From NCBI RefSeq assembly GCF_963082655.1, contig NC_081552.1:96549922-96613921 (forward strand): DNA of 64,000 bases, in the 5' to 3' direction. A model generated the notes under the pieces. The model saw only the letters and a program-made list of their open reading frames with translations, was not told where the DNA came from and searched no databases. Within the stretch, counting starts at the first letter, position 1. Every line of letters begins with the position of its first letter. This stretch comes from Stomoxys calcitrans. Its lineage: Eukaryota > Arthropoda > Insecta > Diptera > Muscidae. Made by a program: the position numbers and the translations under genes. Below are positions 20,643 through 32,248 of this stretch, piece by piece.

Positions 20643-21573
20643 TTTTATACCCTCCACCATAGGATGGGGGTATACTAATTTCGTCATTCTGTTTGTAACT
20701 ACTCGAAATATTCGTCTGCCATGTCCGTCCGTCTGTCCGTCCGTCCGTCCGTCTGTCTGTCGAAAGCACACTAACTTCCTAAGGACTAAAGCTAGCCACT
20801 TGAAATTTTGCACAAATACTTCTTATTAGTGTAGGTCGGTTGGTATTGTAAATGGGCCATATCGGTCCATGTTTTGATATAGCTGCCATATAAACCGATC
20901 TTGGGTCTTGACTTCTTGAGCCTCTAGAGTGCGCAATTCTTATCCGATTTGAATGAGATTTTGCACGACGTGTTTTGTTATGATATCCAACAACTGTGAC
21001 AAGTATGGTTCAAATCGGTTCATAACCTGATATAGCTGCCATATAAACCGATCTTGGGTCTTGACTTCTTGAGCCTCTAGAAAGCGCAATTCTTATCCGA
21101 TTTGAATTAAATTTAGCACAACGTGTTTTGTTATGATATCCAACAACTGTGCCAAGTATTATTCGAATCGGTTCATAACCTGATATAGCTGCCATATAAA
21201 CCGATCTGGGGTCTTGACTTCTTGAGCCTCTAGAGTGCGCAATTCTTATCCGATTGGAATGAAATTTTGCAAGACGTTTTTTATTGTTACTTTCAACAAC
21301 TATGTCAAATAAGGTTCAAATCGGTTCATAACCTGATATAGCTGCCACATAAATCTTGACTTCTTGAGCCTCTAGAGGTCGCAGGTCTCCAACATATAAT
21401 TTATTTGCGGTCCAAACCGGATCATATATCGATATCAATAATAGCAGAGCAAATCTTTTCTTATATCCTTTTTTACCTAAGAAGAGATGCCGGGAAAAGA
21501 ACTCGACAAATGCGATCCATGGTGGAGGGTATATAAGATTCGGCCCGGCCGAACTTAGCACGCTTTTATTTGT
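20643..21573 (+). mobile_element. DINE-1-like family 1 copy E
   Basis: The 5' end TTTTTATACCCTCCACCATA and the 3' inverted repeat, hairpin and GCTTTTATTTGTT end are present. The 'ataaagtatatatattcttg' core is missing: the sequence jumps from 'aatattcgtctg' directly to 'ccatgtccgtccgtctgtcc' near 20718. This is a deletion of roughly 60 bp. Three to four central units follow. Confidence 0.8.
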
Positions 21574-22837
21574 TTTTTATCCGATTTCATTGAAATTTGA
21601 AATAGTGAGTAGTTTAAGGCTTCCCGACAATTATATGGTTTAGATCGGACCATGTTTAGATATAGCTGCCATCAGGGACATAGCCACGATTTAATTTTGG
21701 GGGCTGGGGGGCCCACCCCTCATTTTTTCAAAATCAAAATTGGCAAAATTCTTCTATTACTGTGAAATTGGTAAAAATAACTCAACTTCTTTTGAAAAGT
21801 GAGGTCGCTATTATTGTAGTTTAGGAACTGACCCATCGGCAGTGACATTTGGTCATAAAGTCAGAGCTGAATTTTGCACTATTTATAGGCCGAAGCAAAG
21901 TCGATTCCAACTAGGCATGTCCGTCCGTCCTTCCGTCTGTCAAAATCACGATAGCGGTCGAAACCGTAGAGATAGCAGCTTGTAATTTTGCACAGATACC
22001 TAATATTGACGTAGGTCGTTGGGGCCATATCGGTTCAGATTTGGATATAGCTCCCATATAAACCGATTTCCCGATTTGATTTCTTGAGCCCATGGAAGCC
22101 ACAAATTTTGGCTGAAATTTTGCATGCGCTGTTATTCTACGATTTCCAACAACTGTGCTAAGTACGGTTCAAATCGGTCAATAACCTGATATAGCTGCCA
22201 TATAAAGCTATCTCCCGATTTGATTTCTTCAGGCCATGGAAGCCACAATTTTAGTCTGATTTGGCTAACATTTTGCAACAAATGTTCTGTGGTGACTTCC
22301 AACAACTGTGCTAAGAACCTGATCTAGCTCCCATATAAACCGATCTCCCGAATTGACTTCTTGAGCCCATGGAAGCCACAATCTTATTCCGATTTGGGTA
22401 TAATTGAACATAGTGTTCTGTTATGACTTCCAACAATTGTGCCAAGTACAGTTCAAATCGGTCAAGAACCTGATATAGCTCCCATATACAACGATCTTCC
22501 GATTTGAATTTGAGCCCCTGAAATTGAGAAATTTTTTACATGGTGCTCTGTTACGATTCTCAACAACTGTGCCAAGTACAGTTCAAACTGGCCAAAACAT
22601 GATATAGCTCTCACATAAACCGATCTCCCGATGTGACTTCTTGAGCTCTTACAAGCCGTGATTTTTATCCGATTTGGCTGAAATTTTGTATATAGAGTTT
22701 TGCTATGACTCTCAACAACTGCGCCAAGTATGGTCCAATTCAGTCTATACACAGATATAGCTCCCGTATTTTAGCATAATCTATGGTGGTGGGTTCCCAA
22801 GATTCGGCCCGGCCGAACTTAGCTCTCTTTTACGTGT
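21574..22837 (+). mobile_element. DINE-like family 3 element with an inserted or adjacent repeat block
   Basis: 21575-21670 resembles a family 2 unit. 21670-21890 is the repeat block that copy D interrupts at 7747. From about 21917 there is a GTCC tract, then units with 'gatatagctcccatataaac' and 'cccgatttgacttcttgagc' spaced about 150 bp. The end is 'ggtggtgggttcccaagatt', the TTCGGCCCGGCCGAA hairpin, and TTTTACGTGT. The 5' limit is uncertain. Confidence 0.6.
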
Positions 22838-23585
22838 AAAATATCAGTAGGTCCTCCTGTGTTTACCCCAATTTAAGGGTAAAAAGTGAGTTCCATTACC
22901 AACGACCCTTTATTGCTGTCCTAATCCATCCTGATCGGTCTTCACAGATTATTTTAATTCCCTTTTTCGCCCATTGTGATACCACAGGAATAGAAGAAGG
23001 AAGATGCCTTCTAGTTCCTACCGTTGAACCATCCAGATTGCCTTAAAAAGCCCAATAACTTGAGAATGTTCACATCCGCTAAATTAGACAGATTCTCAAA
23101 GAGATGAGAACCTAAAGTGGAACTCCTGCTAGTGCGGGACAAACACACAGAAGGTGTTCTATAGTCTCTTCTTCTTCGATGTCCTAACAGCTGCTGCAAA
23201 AGTCGTTTCTGGCAATCTTTAGTCTGTCAGCATGTTTTCCGATGAGACAGTGACCTGTCATGACGGACACAGTGAGTGAAACGTCTGTTCTAGCACATAA
23301 TAGCAAAGCAGTAGACCTCTCCAAGTCTAGATTAGGCCACATAGTTTCGGAATGCTCACAGTCCCCTCTTTGTGACCATCTATCATTCGTTGTCCATCGG
23401 GCCTGGTTCTGAAAACTTAGCTTACATGTCGCTAGAGGCATGCCCACAGATTTCAGTATCCCTGGAATGTGTAGGGTAGTTCCTAGTCTCGCAAGCTCGT
23501 CCGCTTTACAGTTCCCTGGGATATCTCTGTGGCCCAGGACGGCAGCCAAAATAGGTGAATTTGGAACTGTTCAGCCATCTCAACG
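22838..23585 (-). mobile_element. LINE-A fragment (RNase H C-terminus and 3' region)
   Basis: The minus-strand translation gives GHRDIPGNCKADELARLGTT (23535-23480), the RNase H C-terminal part. It continues through MTGHCLIGKHADRLKIARND (about 23260) to a CxxC zinc-binding region and LGFLRQSGWFNGRN (about 23040). It matches the LINE-A copies at 43.1-45.8 kb and 58.8-61.2 kb. The copy is 5' truncated and the reading frame breaks after FCSSC. Confidence 0.7.
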
Positions 23586-25192
23586 GTAAGACCCAAAAGA
23601 CAATTTATTTTAGTCCTTTATTTTAGCGATATACCTGCCTGGTTAACGATAGGACGTGATCTAGATACTTGAAATCTTATATCATTATTAGATTCGAACT
23701 CTACTGTCGTAGACCTTTATTTTAATTCCCATATTATCCCGATCGAACTACATGCCCTATTGAAGGGTGTTTAATGGGTTGGCCGGACCCGGACTCTGTC
23801 CCAAAAGTGTAAATCAGATTCGTAGTCAACTCCCAAAGACCTTTCATTTGATGCAAATTTTGTGACGTTGGATATACATTCCTGTTTTGGGGTTGGGGAG
23901 ACCCCGTAGACACCTCGGACCAAATTCTTATAACAGATGTGTACTCAACTTCCAAATATCTTTCATTTTAAACATATATTGCCCAAAGCGGTGAAAGTTG
24001 CCTGTTGTGGGTTTTTCGGGGGTGAAGCATTTTTGAAAATTCGGGTAATGGGTAGGGTGTTTTGGGGATAGAGTGGTTCCTCGGACACATAGCGCTGGAA
24101 ACATATCAGCAACATTCGATATCGTTTTCTAATCTCAAATACCTTTCATTTGTGCTACTTATTGCAAAAGTCTGCAAATATGACCCACCCCAGGTCCTAA
24201 AAGCTATCATCATCGAGCTCTACTCCCTTTGAGCCCCAAATTGTCATGGGACAGGGTGTTGTGTGGAAGGGGTTGACTCCTAGAAACTTGGTCCCGAAGG
24301 GGTATCAATTTCGTGCTCTACTAACCAATACCTTCCATTTCAGTCCCATATTACCATGGTTGGTAAATATGCCCAAATTAGGGATATTTTGGGAAGTGGT
24401 CGCCCAAACACTAAGCCCTGAAGAAATATCTACATCGTTCTCTATTCTCGAATATCTTCTATTTGGACCCCATATTACAATTGGCTTAATGGGTCCAAAT
24501 ACTTTGCCCCAAAATTGCATGTCAAATACCTTTCATTTGAGCCCATCATTGCAATAGTCAGCAAATATGTCCGATTGGGGGGTGGGGTTGTTTTGGGGGA
24601 TGGCGCGGCGACTAAGTGACTTGGCCCTGCAAATATATATCAGATTCGCGCTCTACTCCAAAAGACCTTTTATTTGAGCCCCATATTGCTATGGTCGGTA
24701 AATTTGCCCTGTTTGGGGGGTGTTTTGGTGGAGGGGCGACCTCCAAACAGTTGGTCCTACATTTGGATATTAGATGCGTATTCTGCTCCCAAATATCTTT
24801 TATTTGAGCCCCATACTGCCATGGTCGATAAATATGGTGCTGCAGCCCCCTAGATATCCCACCCTAAATAAAGACACCAAATTTCTGTTTTAAAGTTATT
24901 ATAAACACACTTAATTTCGCAGATTTGGCTTTCTTAAAAAGGAAGGACCACTGATTAAATTTTGGATGTTAGATCTACTTCATTCTCTTGGTTTTGGTAG
25001 TGGATTGGAATTGCCAAACCCTTTGCCCTTACATTTTATACTAATTTCGGGTTTTTAAGGTACCATGAGGTGGCACACAAAATGTCATTTAAATCGGTGC
25101 ACCCATCTCCGAGATCTAGCGTTTTTGAAAATTAGGGTAAGTGGGAGGGTCCGCTACCCCCAATTTCATTTTTATATAATAGAAGAAGAAGA
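23586..25192 (-). mobile_element. Helitron-like copy H3, 3' truncated
   Basis: The array of G-run units in minus orientation ('tttgagccccatattgctat', 'gtttggggggtgttttggtg') starts near 23640. It ends with the family 5' terminus: '...tccgagatctagcg...', then the minus-strand start TCTTCTTCTTCTATTATATA at 25192. The next Helitron's 3' end begins at the very next base. The GTTTGTTTGT tract is missing from this 5' end, so it carries an internal deletion. Confidence 0.65.
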
Positions 25193-25830
25193 CTAACTGA
25201 GCCTGGCCCGCTCTTCTGCGCCTATAATGCTATGTTGGAGAAAAGCACTCTCAATTTGGAAATTTCTGCCAAATTTCAGTTGAAAATGTATTCCAATTTT
25301 CTTGTGGATTTTTCTACTCTCAAATACCTCTTATTTAAACCGCAATAAGTAAAAGTCCTGTTTAAGGGTGTGGTGGATCCCCAGAGACTTGGTCTCAAAA
25401 GTGGAAGTCAATTTCGTGCTCTACTCCCAAGGACCTTCCATCTAAGATCCATACTGCCATGGTCGGGAAATATGTCCGATTTGGGGGACTTTTTGGGGGT
25501 GGGGTTACCCACAAAACACCTAGTCTTACAACTGGATATCAGATTCACTTTATACTCTCAAATACCTGTCATTTGATACCCATATTGTAGGCAATCACTA
25601 CAATGTGGGTATCAAATTAAACTATAAATCCGTTTGACCGTTTTTGGGGTGGGTGGCCCTCCTGGGCACCCCACCCCAGGTTCTGAAACCACATTTTTGA
25701 TTTTAGGTTAATGTAAGTGTGTAAACAAAATTTCGCTTAAATCGCTTTACCCATCTCCGAAATCTGGTGTTTTCGAAATTATTATTAAGGCCCGTCTTAG
25801 AGTGGGAAAGTTAAAAAATAATACCGCAGC
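25193..25830 (-). mobile_element. Helitron-like copy H4 (CAGTTAG-ended variant)
   Basis: On the minus strand it ends GAGCGGGCCAGGCTCAGTTAG, a variant of the H-family 3' end, immediately followed by the TC start of copy H3. The interior has fewer units and the 5' side carries 'tccgaaatctggtgttttcg'. It is paralogous to 28720-29214. Confidence 0.6.
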
Positions 25831-26460
25831 AACCGGAACGAAGTCATAACGAAGATAAATGCTATATGATCAATTTTGACCACTCTGCCCTCTTGCTGTT
25901 CATGTTGGCTTCTCCAAATTAGCGCCACTTACTGGCTGTTTTCATTTGGATCAACTATATCCTTTTCAAAACAGCCAGTAGACGGCGCTAACTTTAATGT
26001 TAGTGCTACTACTTGCTTGGAGTGGCTTAACGCCTATAACATTGATCATCATGTGGTAGTTGTTATACATGACTATATGACTACCTATTAAATAGTAATT
26101 ATTTAGTCAAATCAAATTGCCATAATAAACAATTTACTGTGGTAAAGAACTAATATGCCATTCTATGTATTTGGTGCGGTGGCTATTGTTCCTTCTATTA
26201 AACCATGTAAATGTTTTGAATAAAAAGTGTTACCCAACAGCACGTCGTTTGGTCTTGTCTATCGATGAACTAAAAATGGTTGCAATGTTAACGTTTAGGT
26301 TTGCAACTCCTCCTATCACGCTGAATGTCATAATTTTTGGGGTATGGCGACCTACATTTATTTGTTCCCCCACACATTATTTAAATCACACAGTATCCTG
26401 TTAGGTCTTTGTAATTGATCGACTGTTTTGGGGTGACGATATATGAGCAGAATAATGATA
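25831..26460. repeat. Duplicated non-Helitron block with the empty Helitron site
   Basis: The block matches 29215-29447 plus 31680-32063, which is split by Helitron H5. The empty junction is between G26059 and T26060 ('atgtggtag' / 'ttgttatac'). The block also holds an inverted repeat ('agcgccacttactggctgtt' at 25921 against its diverged complement ending 25990) whose loop region is reduced in the other paralog. No gene is recognised. Confidence 0.65.
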
Positions 26461-26758
26461 TCATACTCGCAGTCCACGACATTATACCTTTAATTTAACC
26501 CCATGCCTTTTACTTGAGTTTCATCAAGCTATGATAGAGTAATATTCCCATTTGGGGGGCTTATCGGCGGTGAAGTGACCATCAATTACATGAACCTAAT
26601 TTTTTATGTCATATTCGTAGTCTACTCCGGAGTACCTTTCATTTGAGTCCTATATTGGTATGTACGTCCAGTATGTCTGTTTGGAGCAGTTTTTGGAATT
26701 AGGCGATCCCTTTGGATACTTGAAGCCAATTTTTAATACCAGTTACTTGGATCGATTT
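26461..26758 (-). mobile_element. Helitron unit-array fragment
   Basis: Diverged H-family units ('gtagtctactccggagtacc', 'tttcatttgagtcctatatt') lie in minus orientation and are cut by the 5' end of the next DINE copy. Confidence 0.5.
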
Positions 26759-27478
26759 TTATACCCTCCACCATAAGATGAGGGGTATACTAATTTCGTC
26801 ATTCTGTTTGTAACTACTCGAAATATTCGTCTGAGACCCCATAAAGTATATATATTCTCGATCGTCGTGACATTTTATGTCGATCTAGCCATGTCCGTCC
26901 GTCTGTCCGTCCGTCCGTCTGTCTGTCGAAAGCACGCTAACTTCCGAAGGAGTAAAGCTAGCCGCTTGAAATTTTGCACAAATACTTCTTATTAGTGTAG
27001 GTCGGTTGGTATTGTAAATGGGCCATATCGGTCCATGTTTTGATATAGCTGCCATATAAACCGATCTTGGGTCTTGACTTCTTGAGCCTCTAGAGTGCGC
27101 AATTATTATCCGATATGCCTGAAATTTTATACGACGGATCCTCTCATGACCATCAACAAACGTGTTTATTATGGTCTGAATCGGTCTATAGCCCGATGCA
27201 GATCCCATATAAATCGTTCTCTCTATTTTACTTCGTGAGCCCCAATGGGCGCAATTCTTTTACGAATTGGCTGAAATTTTACACAGGTCTCCAACATATA
27301 TTTTAATTGTGGTCCGAACCGGACCATATCTTGATATCTCTCTAATAGCAGAGCAAATCTTTTCTTATATCCTTTTTTGCCTAAGAAGAGATGCCGGGAA
27401 AAGAACTCGACAAATGTGATCCATGGTGGAGGGTATATAAGATTCGGCCCGGCCGAACTTAGCACGCTTTTACTTGTT
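26759..27478 (+). mobile_element. DINE-1-like family 1 copy F1 (short)
   Basis: The complete 5' part (TTTTTATACCCTCCACC, core, GTCY) is joined after about one unit to the diverged 3' unit and the normal terminus. 27098-27478 is nearly identical to 28015-28395, so this 3' part belongs to a 917-bp tandem duplication. Confidence 0.8.
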
Positions 27479-27750
27479 TGATATAAAATTTGCTACTTCT
27501 GAATACCCTTCATTTGAGTCCCATATTGTCCCGATCGGTTCACTTTTATTTTTGGGTGGTACTTTAAGGGCAAGGAGGAGGGTCCATATTGTCACGATCG
27601 GTCTACTTTTATTTTTGGGTGATACTTTTGGGGTAAGGGGGAGGGTCCGCACCCCTTGTGATAGCCTATTGTTCCTTCCAGAGAACTCCCCACAATCTGT
27701 GAAAATTTCAAAGAAATCGATTCAGCGGTTTTTGAGTCTATACGGAATAA
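27479..27750 (-). mobile_element. Helitron 5'-end fragment, first copy of the tandem duplication
   Basis: It contains 'gtaagggggagggtccgcac', 'gtgatagcctattgttcctt' and 'cgattcagcggtttttgagt', the H-family 5' region in reverse. It is broken at 'tacggaataa', where DINE sequence resumes. Confidence 0.7.
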
Positions 27751-28395
27751 TATTTCGTTATGATATCCAATAACTGTGCCAAGTATGGTTGAAATCGGTT
27801 CATTACCTGATATAGCTGTCATATAAACTGATCTGGGGATTTGACTTCTTGAGCTTCTAGAGGGCGCAATTCCTATCCGATTTGGCTGAATTTGCATGAC
27901 GTATTTTATTTTTACATTCAACAACTGTGTCAAATAAGGTTCAAATCGGTTCATAACCTGATATAGCTGCCATATAAACCGATCTGGGATCTTGACTTCT
28001 TGACCCCTAGAGGTCGCAATTATTATCCGATATGCCTGAAATTTTGTACGACGGATCCTCTCATGACCATCAACAAACGTGTTTATTATGGTCTGAATCG
28101 GTCTATAGCCCGATGCAGATCCCATATAAATCGTTCTCTCTATTTTACTTCGTGAGCCCCAATGGGCGCAATTCTTTTACGAATTGGCTGAAATTTTACA
28201 CAGGTCTCCAACATATATTTTAATTGTGGTCCGAACCGGACCATATCTTGATATCTCTCTAATAGCAGAGCAAATCTTTTCTTATATCCTTTTTTGCCTA
28301 AGAAGAGATGCCGGGAAAAGAACTCGACAAATGTGATCCATGGTGGAGGGTATATAAGATTCGGCCCGGCCGAACTTAGCACGCTTTTACTTGTT
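27751..28395 (+). mobile_element. DINE-1-like family 1 copy F2, 5' truncated
   Basis: It starts inside a central unit ('tatttcgttatgatatccaa') and runs through two units and the 3' terminus. The last 381 bp duplicate copy F1. Confidence 0.75.
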
Positions 28396-28719
28396 TGATA
28401 TAAAATTTGCTACTTCTGAATACCCTTCATTTGAGTCCCATATTGTCTTTTTATTTTTTTATTTTTTATTTTTGGGTGGTACTTTAAGGGCAAGGAGGAG
28501 GGTCCATATTGTCACGATCGGTCTACTTTTATTTTTGGGTGATACTTTTGGGGTAAGGGGGAGGGTCCGCACCCCTTGTGATAGCCTATTGTTCCTTCCA
28601 GAGAACTCCCCACAATCTGTGAAAATTTCAAAGAAATCGATTCAGCGGTTTTTGAGTCTATACGGAATAAACAAATTTACAAACCCACAAACAAACACAA
28701 ATTCATTTATATATATAGA
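28396..28719 (-). mobile_element. Helitron 5'-end fragment, second copy, complete terminus
   Basis: This is the same content as 27479-27750, except that a T-rich insertion replaces 'cccgatcggttcac'. It continues to the true 5' terminus: minus strand TCTATATATATAAATGAATT from 28719. The next Helitron 3' end starts at 28720. Confidence 0.7.
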
Positions 28720-29214
28720 CTAACTGAGCCCGGCCCGCTCTGCTGCGCCCGATAATGCTATGTTGGAGAAAAGTACTCCTAATTTCAGTTGAAAATGTAT
28801 TGCAATTTTCCTGTCGATTTTTCTTCTCTCAAATACCTCTTATTTTAACCCTAATAAGTAAAAGTCTTGTTTAATGGTGTGGTGGAAGACCCAAAGACCT
28901 TTCTATAATGATCCATACTGCCATGGTCGGTAAATATGTCCGATTGAGAGGTTTTAAAGGGGTGGGGTGATCCACAATTGGATTCGCTTTCTACTCTTAA
29001 ATACCTTTAATTGTATACCCATATTGTAGTGATTGGGCTATTAATCCATTTGACTGGTTTTGGGGGTGGGCGACCCTCCTAGGCACCCCACCTATCAGAT
29101 TCTGATAGCAAATTTTTGATTTTAGGTTAAAATAAGTGTGCCAACAACATTTCGATTAAACCGCCCTGCCGTGATCTGGTGTTTTTTGAAAATTATTGTT
29201 TAGGCCCCCTTAGA
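28720..29214 (-). mobile_element. Helitron-like copy (paralog of H4)
   Basis: The minus-strand end GAGCGGGCCGGGCTCAGTTAG is followed directly by a TC start. The body corresponds to 25193-25830, with additional deletions. Confidence 0.6.
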
Positions 29215-29447
29215 GTGGGAAAGTTAAAAAATAATACGGTAAACAACCGCAACGAAGCCATAGCGAAGATAAATGCTGTATGATCAATTTTGACCACTCT
29301 GCCCTCTTTCTGTTCATGTTGCCTTTTCCAAATAAGCGCCATTTACTGGCTGTTTTCAAATGCCGGTAGATGGCGCTAGCATAAATGTTAGTGCTACTAT
29401 TCGCTCGGAGTGGCTTAACGTCTAAAACATTGATCATCATATGGTAG
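29215..29447. repeat. Left half of the duplicated block split by Helitron H5
   Basis: 'gcgaagataaatgctgtatg' through 'gatcatcatatggtag' matches 25831-26059. It ends exactly where H5 begins. Confidence 0.65.
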
Positions 29448-31679
29448 TCTATATATAAAAATCAATTTGTGTTTGTTTGTTTGTATGTTCCTTATAGACT
29501 CAGAAACGGCTGAACTGATTTTCTTGAAGTTTTGATAGATGGTGCATAATGATCCCGTGATGACAATAGGGTACTAAATTTTTTGATATCTGAAGGGGGG
29601 CGGACCCTCCCCCTTACCCTAATTTTCAGAAACGCCAGATCTCGGAGATGGGTGGTGGGATTTAAGCGAAATTTTGTGTGCTCTCATATAGTACCCTAAA
29701 AATAAAAATTTGGTATCCAAATTTCGGATGGGGTACCTAGGGGGGCCGCCCCACCCTAAAACCTACTAAACATATATTTTGATAAATCACGACAATATGG
29801 GACTCAAATTAAAGGTATTTAGCATAAGAAAACTTATCTGATATCCATTTGTAGAATTTACCGACCATTGCAATATAGGATTCAAATGAAAGGTATTTGC
29901 GAGTAGAATACGAATCTGATATCGAAATGTGGGACCACGTTTCTGGGGGTCCACCCCTTCCCCAAAACACCCTCAAACAGGACTTATTACTGACCATGGG
30001 AATATGGGGCTTAAATAAAAGGTATTTGAGTGTAGAATTAGAATCTGATATCCAGATATGAGACCAAGTGTTTGGGGGGCCGCATCTCCCCAAAAACATC
30101 CCCCAAAGGGGACAAATTTACGACCATAGCCATATGGGGCTCAAATGAAAGGCCTTTGGGAGTAAAGTACGAATCTGATATCAAAATTTGCGAAAGTGTC
30201 TTTGGGGACACCCCACCCCAACAACACCACCCAAATAGTAAGTATTTGCTGACTTTTGCAATATGAGGCTCAAATAAGAGAGTTTTTAGAGTGGATCACG
30301 AATCCGATATATATTTTCAAAGCCAGCTCACTGAGTGGCCGCTCATCCCCCAAAACACCCCCCAAGCCGACCATGTTTGTCGACTATGGAAATATGGGCT
30401 CAAATTAAAGTTATGTGGGGGTAGACCACGTATTTGATATCAACATTAGGGGCCAACTGTCTAGCGCACGTCCCACCACCGTAACAAACCCCAAATAGGA
30501 TGTAGTTGCTCACCAAGACAATTTGGGTTTTAAAGAGAGTGGAACTAAATATTTATAGCTTTTAGGGCCAATACCCCAAATTTATACCCATTTTCTAGGG
30601 GTCTACCCCTTTCCCAAAATTCCGAACAAAGAGCAATTTTTAGTGACCATCGCAATATGGGGCTCAAATAAAAGTATTTGGGATTAGAATACGAATTTGA
30701 TATCCAAATGTAGGACCATGTATTTAGGGCATCACCCCTTTCCCCAAACACCCCCAAAGGAAAAAAATGTTCGACCATGTGGCTCAAATGAAAGGTATTT
30801 GAGATTAGAAAACTAATTTGATAACTTTTTTAGGGCCAATGGCAATATGGGGTTCAAATAAATGATATATAGATATACGAGAATAGAGCACGATGCTGAT
30901 ATATTTTCCGGGCTTAGTGTTTGGGCGACCACCCTAATCCCTAAATCGGCCATATATACCGACCATGTCAATGTGGAGATTAAATGAAAGGTATTGGGGG
31001 GTAGAGCAAGAATTGATACCCATTTTCAGGATCAATTTTCTAGGGGTCCAACCCCTTTCCCAAAATACCCCACAAGCAGCAATTTTTTAGTGACCATCGC
31101 AAAATGGGGCTCAAATAAAGGTATTTGGGAGGAGAATACGAAATTGATATCCAAATTTAGGAACATGTATTTAGGGAATCACCCCTCCCCCAAAACACCC
31201 CGCAAAGGTAAACAATTTTCGACCATGCCAATATGTGGTATTTAAGATCAGAAAACGAATTTGATAACCTATTTTGGGCCATGAGTTTGGGGGACGACTC
31301 ATCGTGTAAACTCCCCTAAACCAATGGCAAATGGTATTTGAAAGAAGAGCAAGATGCTGATATTTTTTCAGGGCCAAGTGCCTGGGAGTCCACCTCACCC
31401 CCGAAAACACCACTAAATCAGATATCATGAGGGCTGAAGTAAAGTATTTTAAGAATGGAGTACACCTTACATCCAAACTTAAATTCGTAGACTAATAAAG
31501 ATCATATGGGACTTGGACATAGGCACTTATATTGTTAAATTGTTAGTCAAGCGATATACTATTTTCGTAGCATGGTATTTCACTAAAAGCTCTTTAATTG
31601 TTGAACATAAATATTCCAAGGAAACTTTTGTTCCATAAAAAGTAAAAGAGGCGCAGCGGAGCGTGCCCGGTTCAGCTAG
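29448..31679 (+). mobile_element. Helitron-like element H5, complete copy with known empty site
   Basis: It starts TCTATATATAAAAATCAATT and ends GTGCCCGGTTCAGCTAG (31676-31679 = CTAG) followed by T. The 5' region has the GTTTGTTTGT tract and 'gagatgggtggtgggattta'. The interior is about 15 tandem 110-135 bp units with C runs in this orientation ('ccccttccccaaaacaccc'). At 2232 bp it has no coding capacity. Flanks join seamlessly as 'ggtag' / 'ttatc', matching 'ggtag' / 'ttgtt' at the empty paralog. The left flank base is G rather than the canonical A. Confidence 0.8.
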
Positions 31680-32063
31680 TTATCTATAAAATCCTTTTTA
31701 ATAGTCATCATTTAGTCTTTTTTATTTTGAATCAAATCAAATACCCATATTAAATGATTTTCTGTGGTAAAGAACTATATGCTTGGTGCGGTGGCATGTA
31801 AAACTTTTGAAGAAAAAAGTGTAGTCCAGCAACACGTCGCTTGGTCTTGCCTATCAATGAGCTAAAAATGGATGCAATCTTAACGTTAAGCTATGCAACT
31901 CCTCCTATCACGTTGAACGTCATAATTTTTGGGGTATGGCGGCCTACATTTATCTGTGTCCCCACACATTAATCACATCACACAGTGTCCTGCTAGGTCA
32001 TTATGTTTAATCAACTGTTTTGGGGTGAGGTGGTCCGCTAAATATATGAGCAGAATGAAGATA
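31680..32063. repeat. Right half of the duplicated block split by Helitron H5
   Basis: It matches 26060-26460: 'ctgtggtaaagaactatatg', 'cacgtcgcttggtcttgcct' and 'cataatttttggggtatggc'. No coding region is recognised. Confidence 0.65.
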
Positions 32064-32130
32064 ACCCCACCCCCGGGTTTTGGGGGTGGGGTGCCTAGGA
32101 TACCAAAGATACCATATTTTGATACCAAAT
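32064..32130. repeat. Short Helitron-type remnant
   Basis: 'gttttgggggtggggtgcct' resembles the H-family 5' subterminal region. It is cut by the family 2 DINE that starts at 32131. Confidence 0.35.
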
Positions 32131-32216
32131 TTTTTATACCCACCACCGTAGGATAGGGGGTATATTCATTTAGTCATTCCGTTTGCAACAAATCGAAATA
32201 TAAATTTCCGACCCTA

Positions 32217-32248
<32 letters not shown>

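Noticed and set aside
26165..26404. Possible 79-residue plus-strand gene in the duplicated block
   Set aside because: The paralog at 31.8-32.0 kb does not preserve the frame. No domain is recognised.
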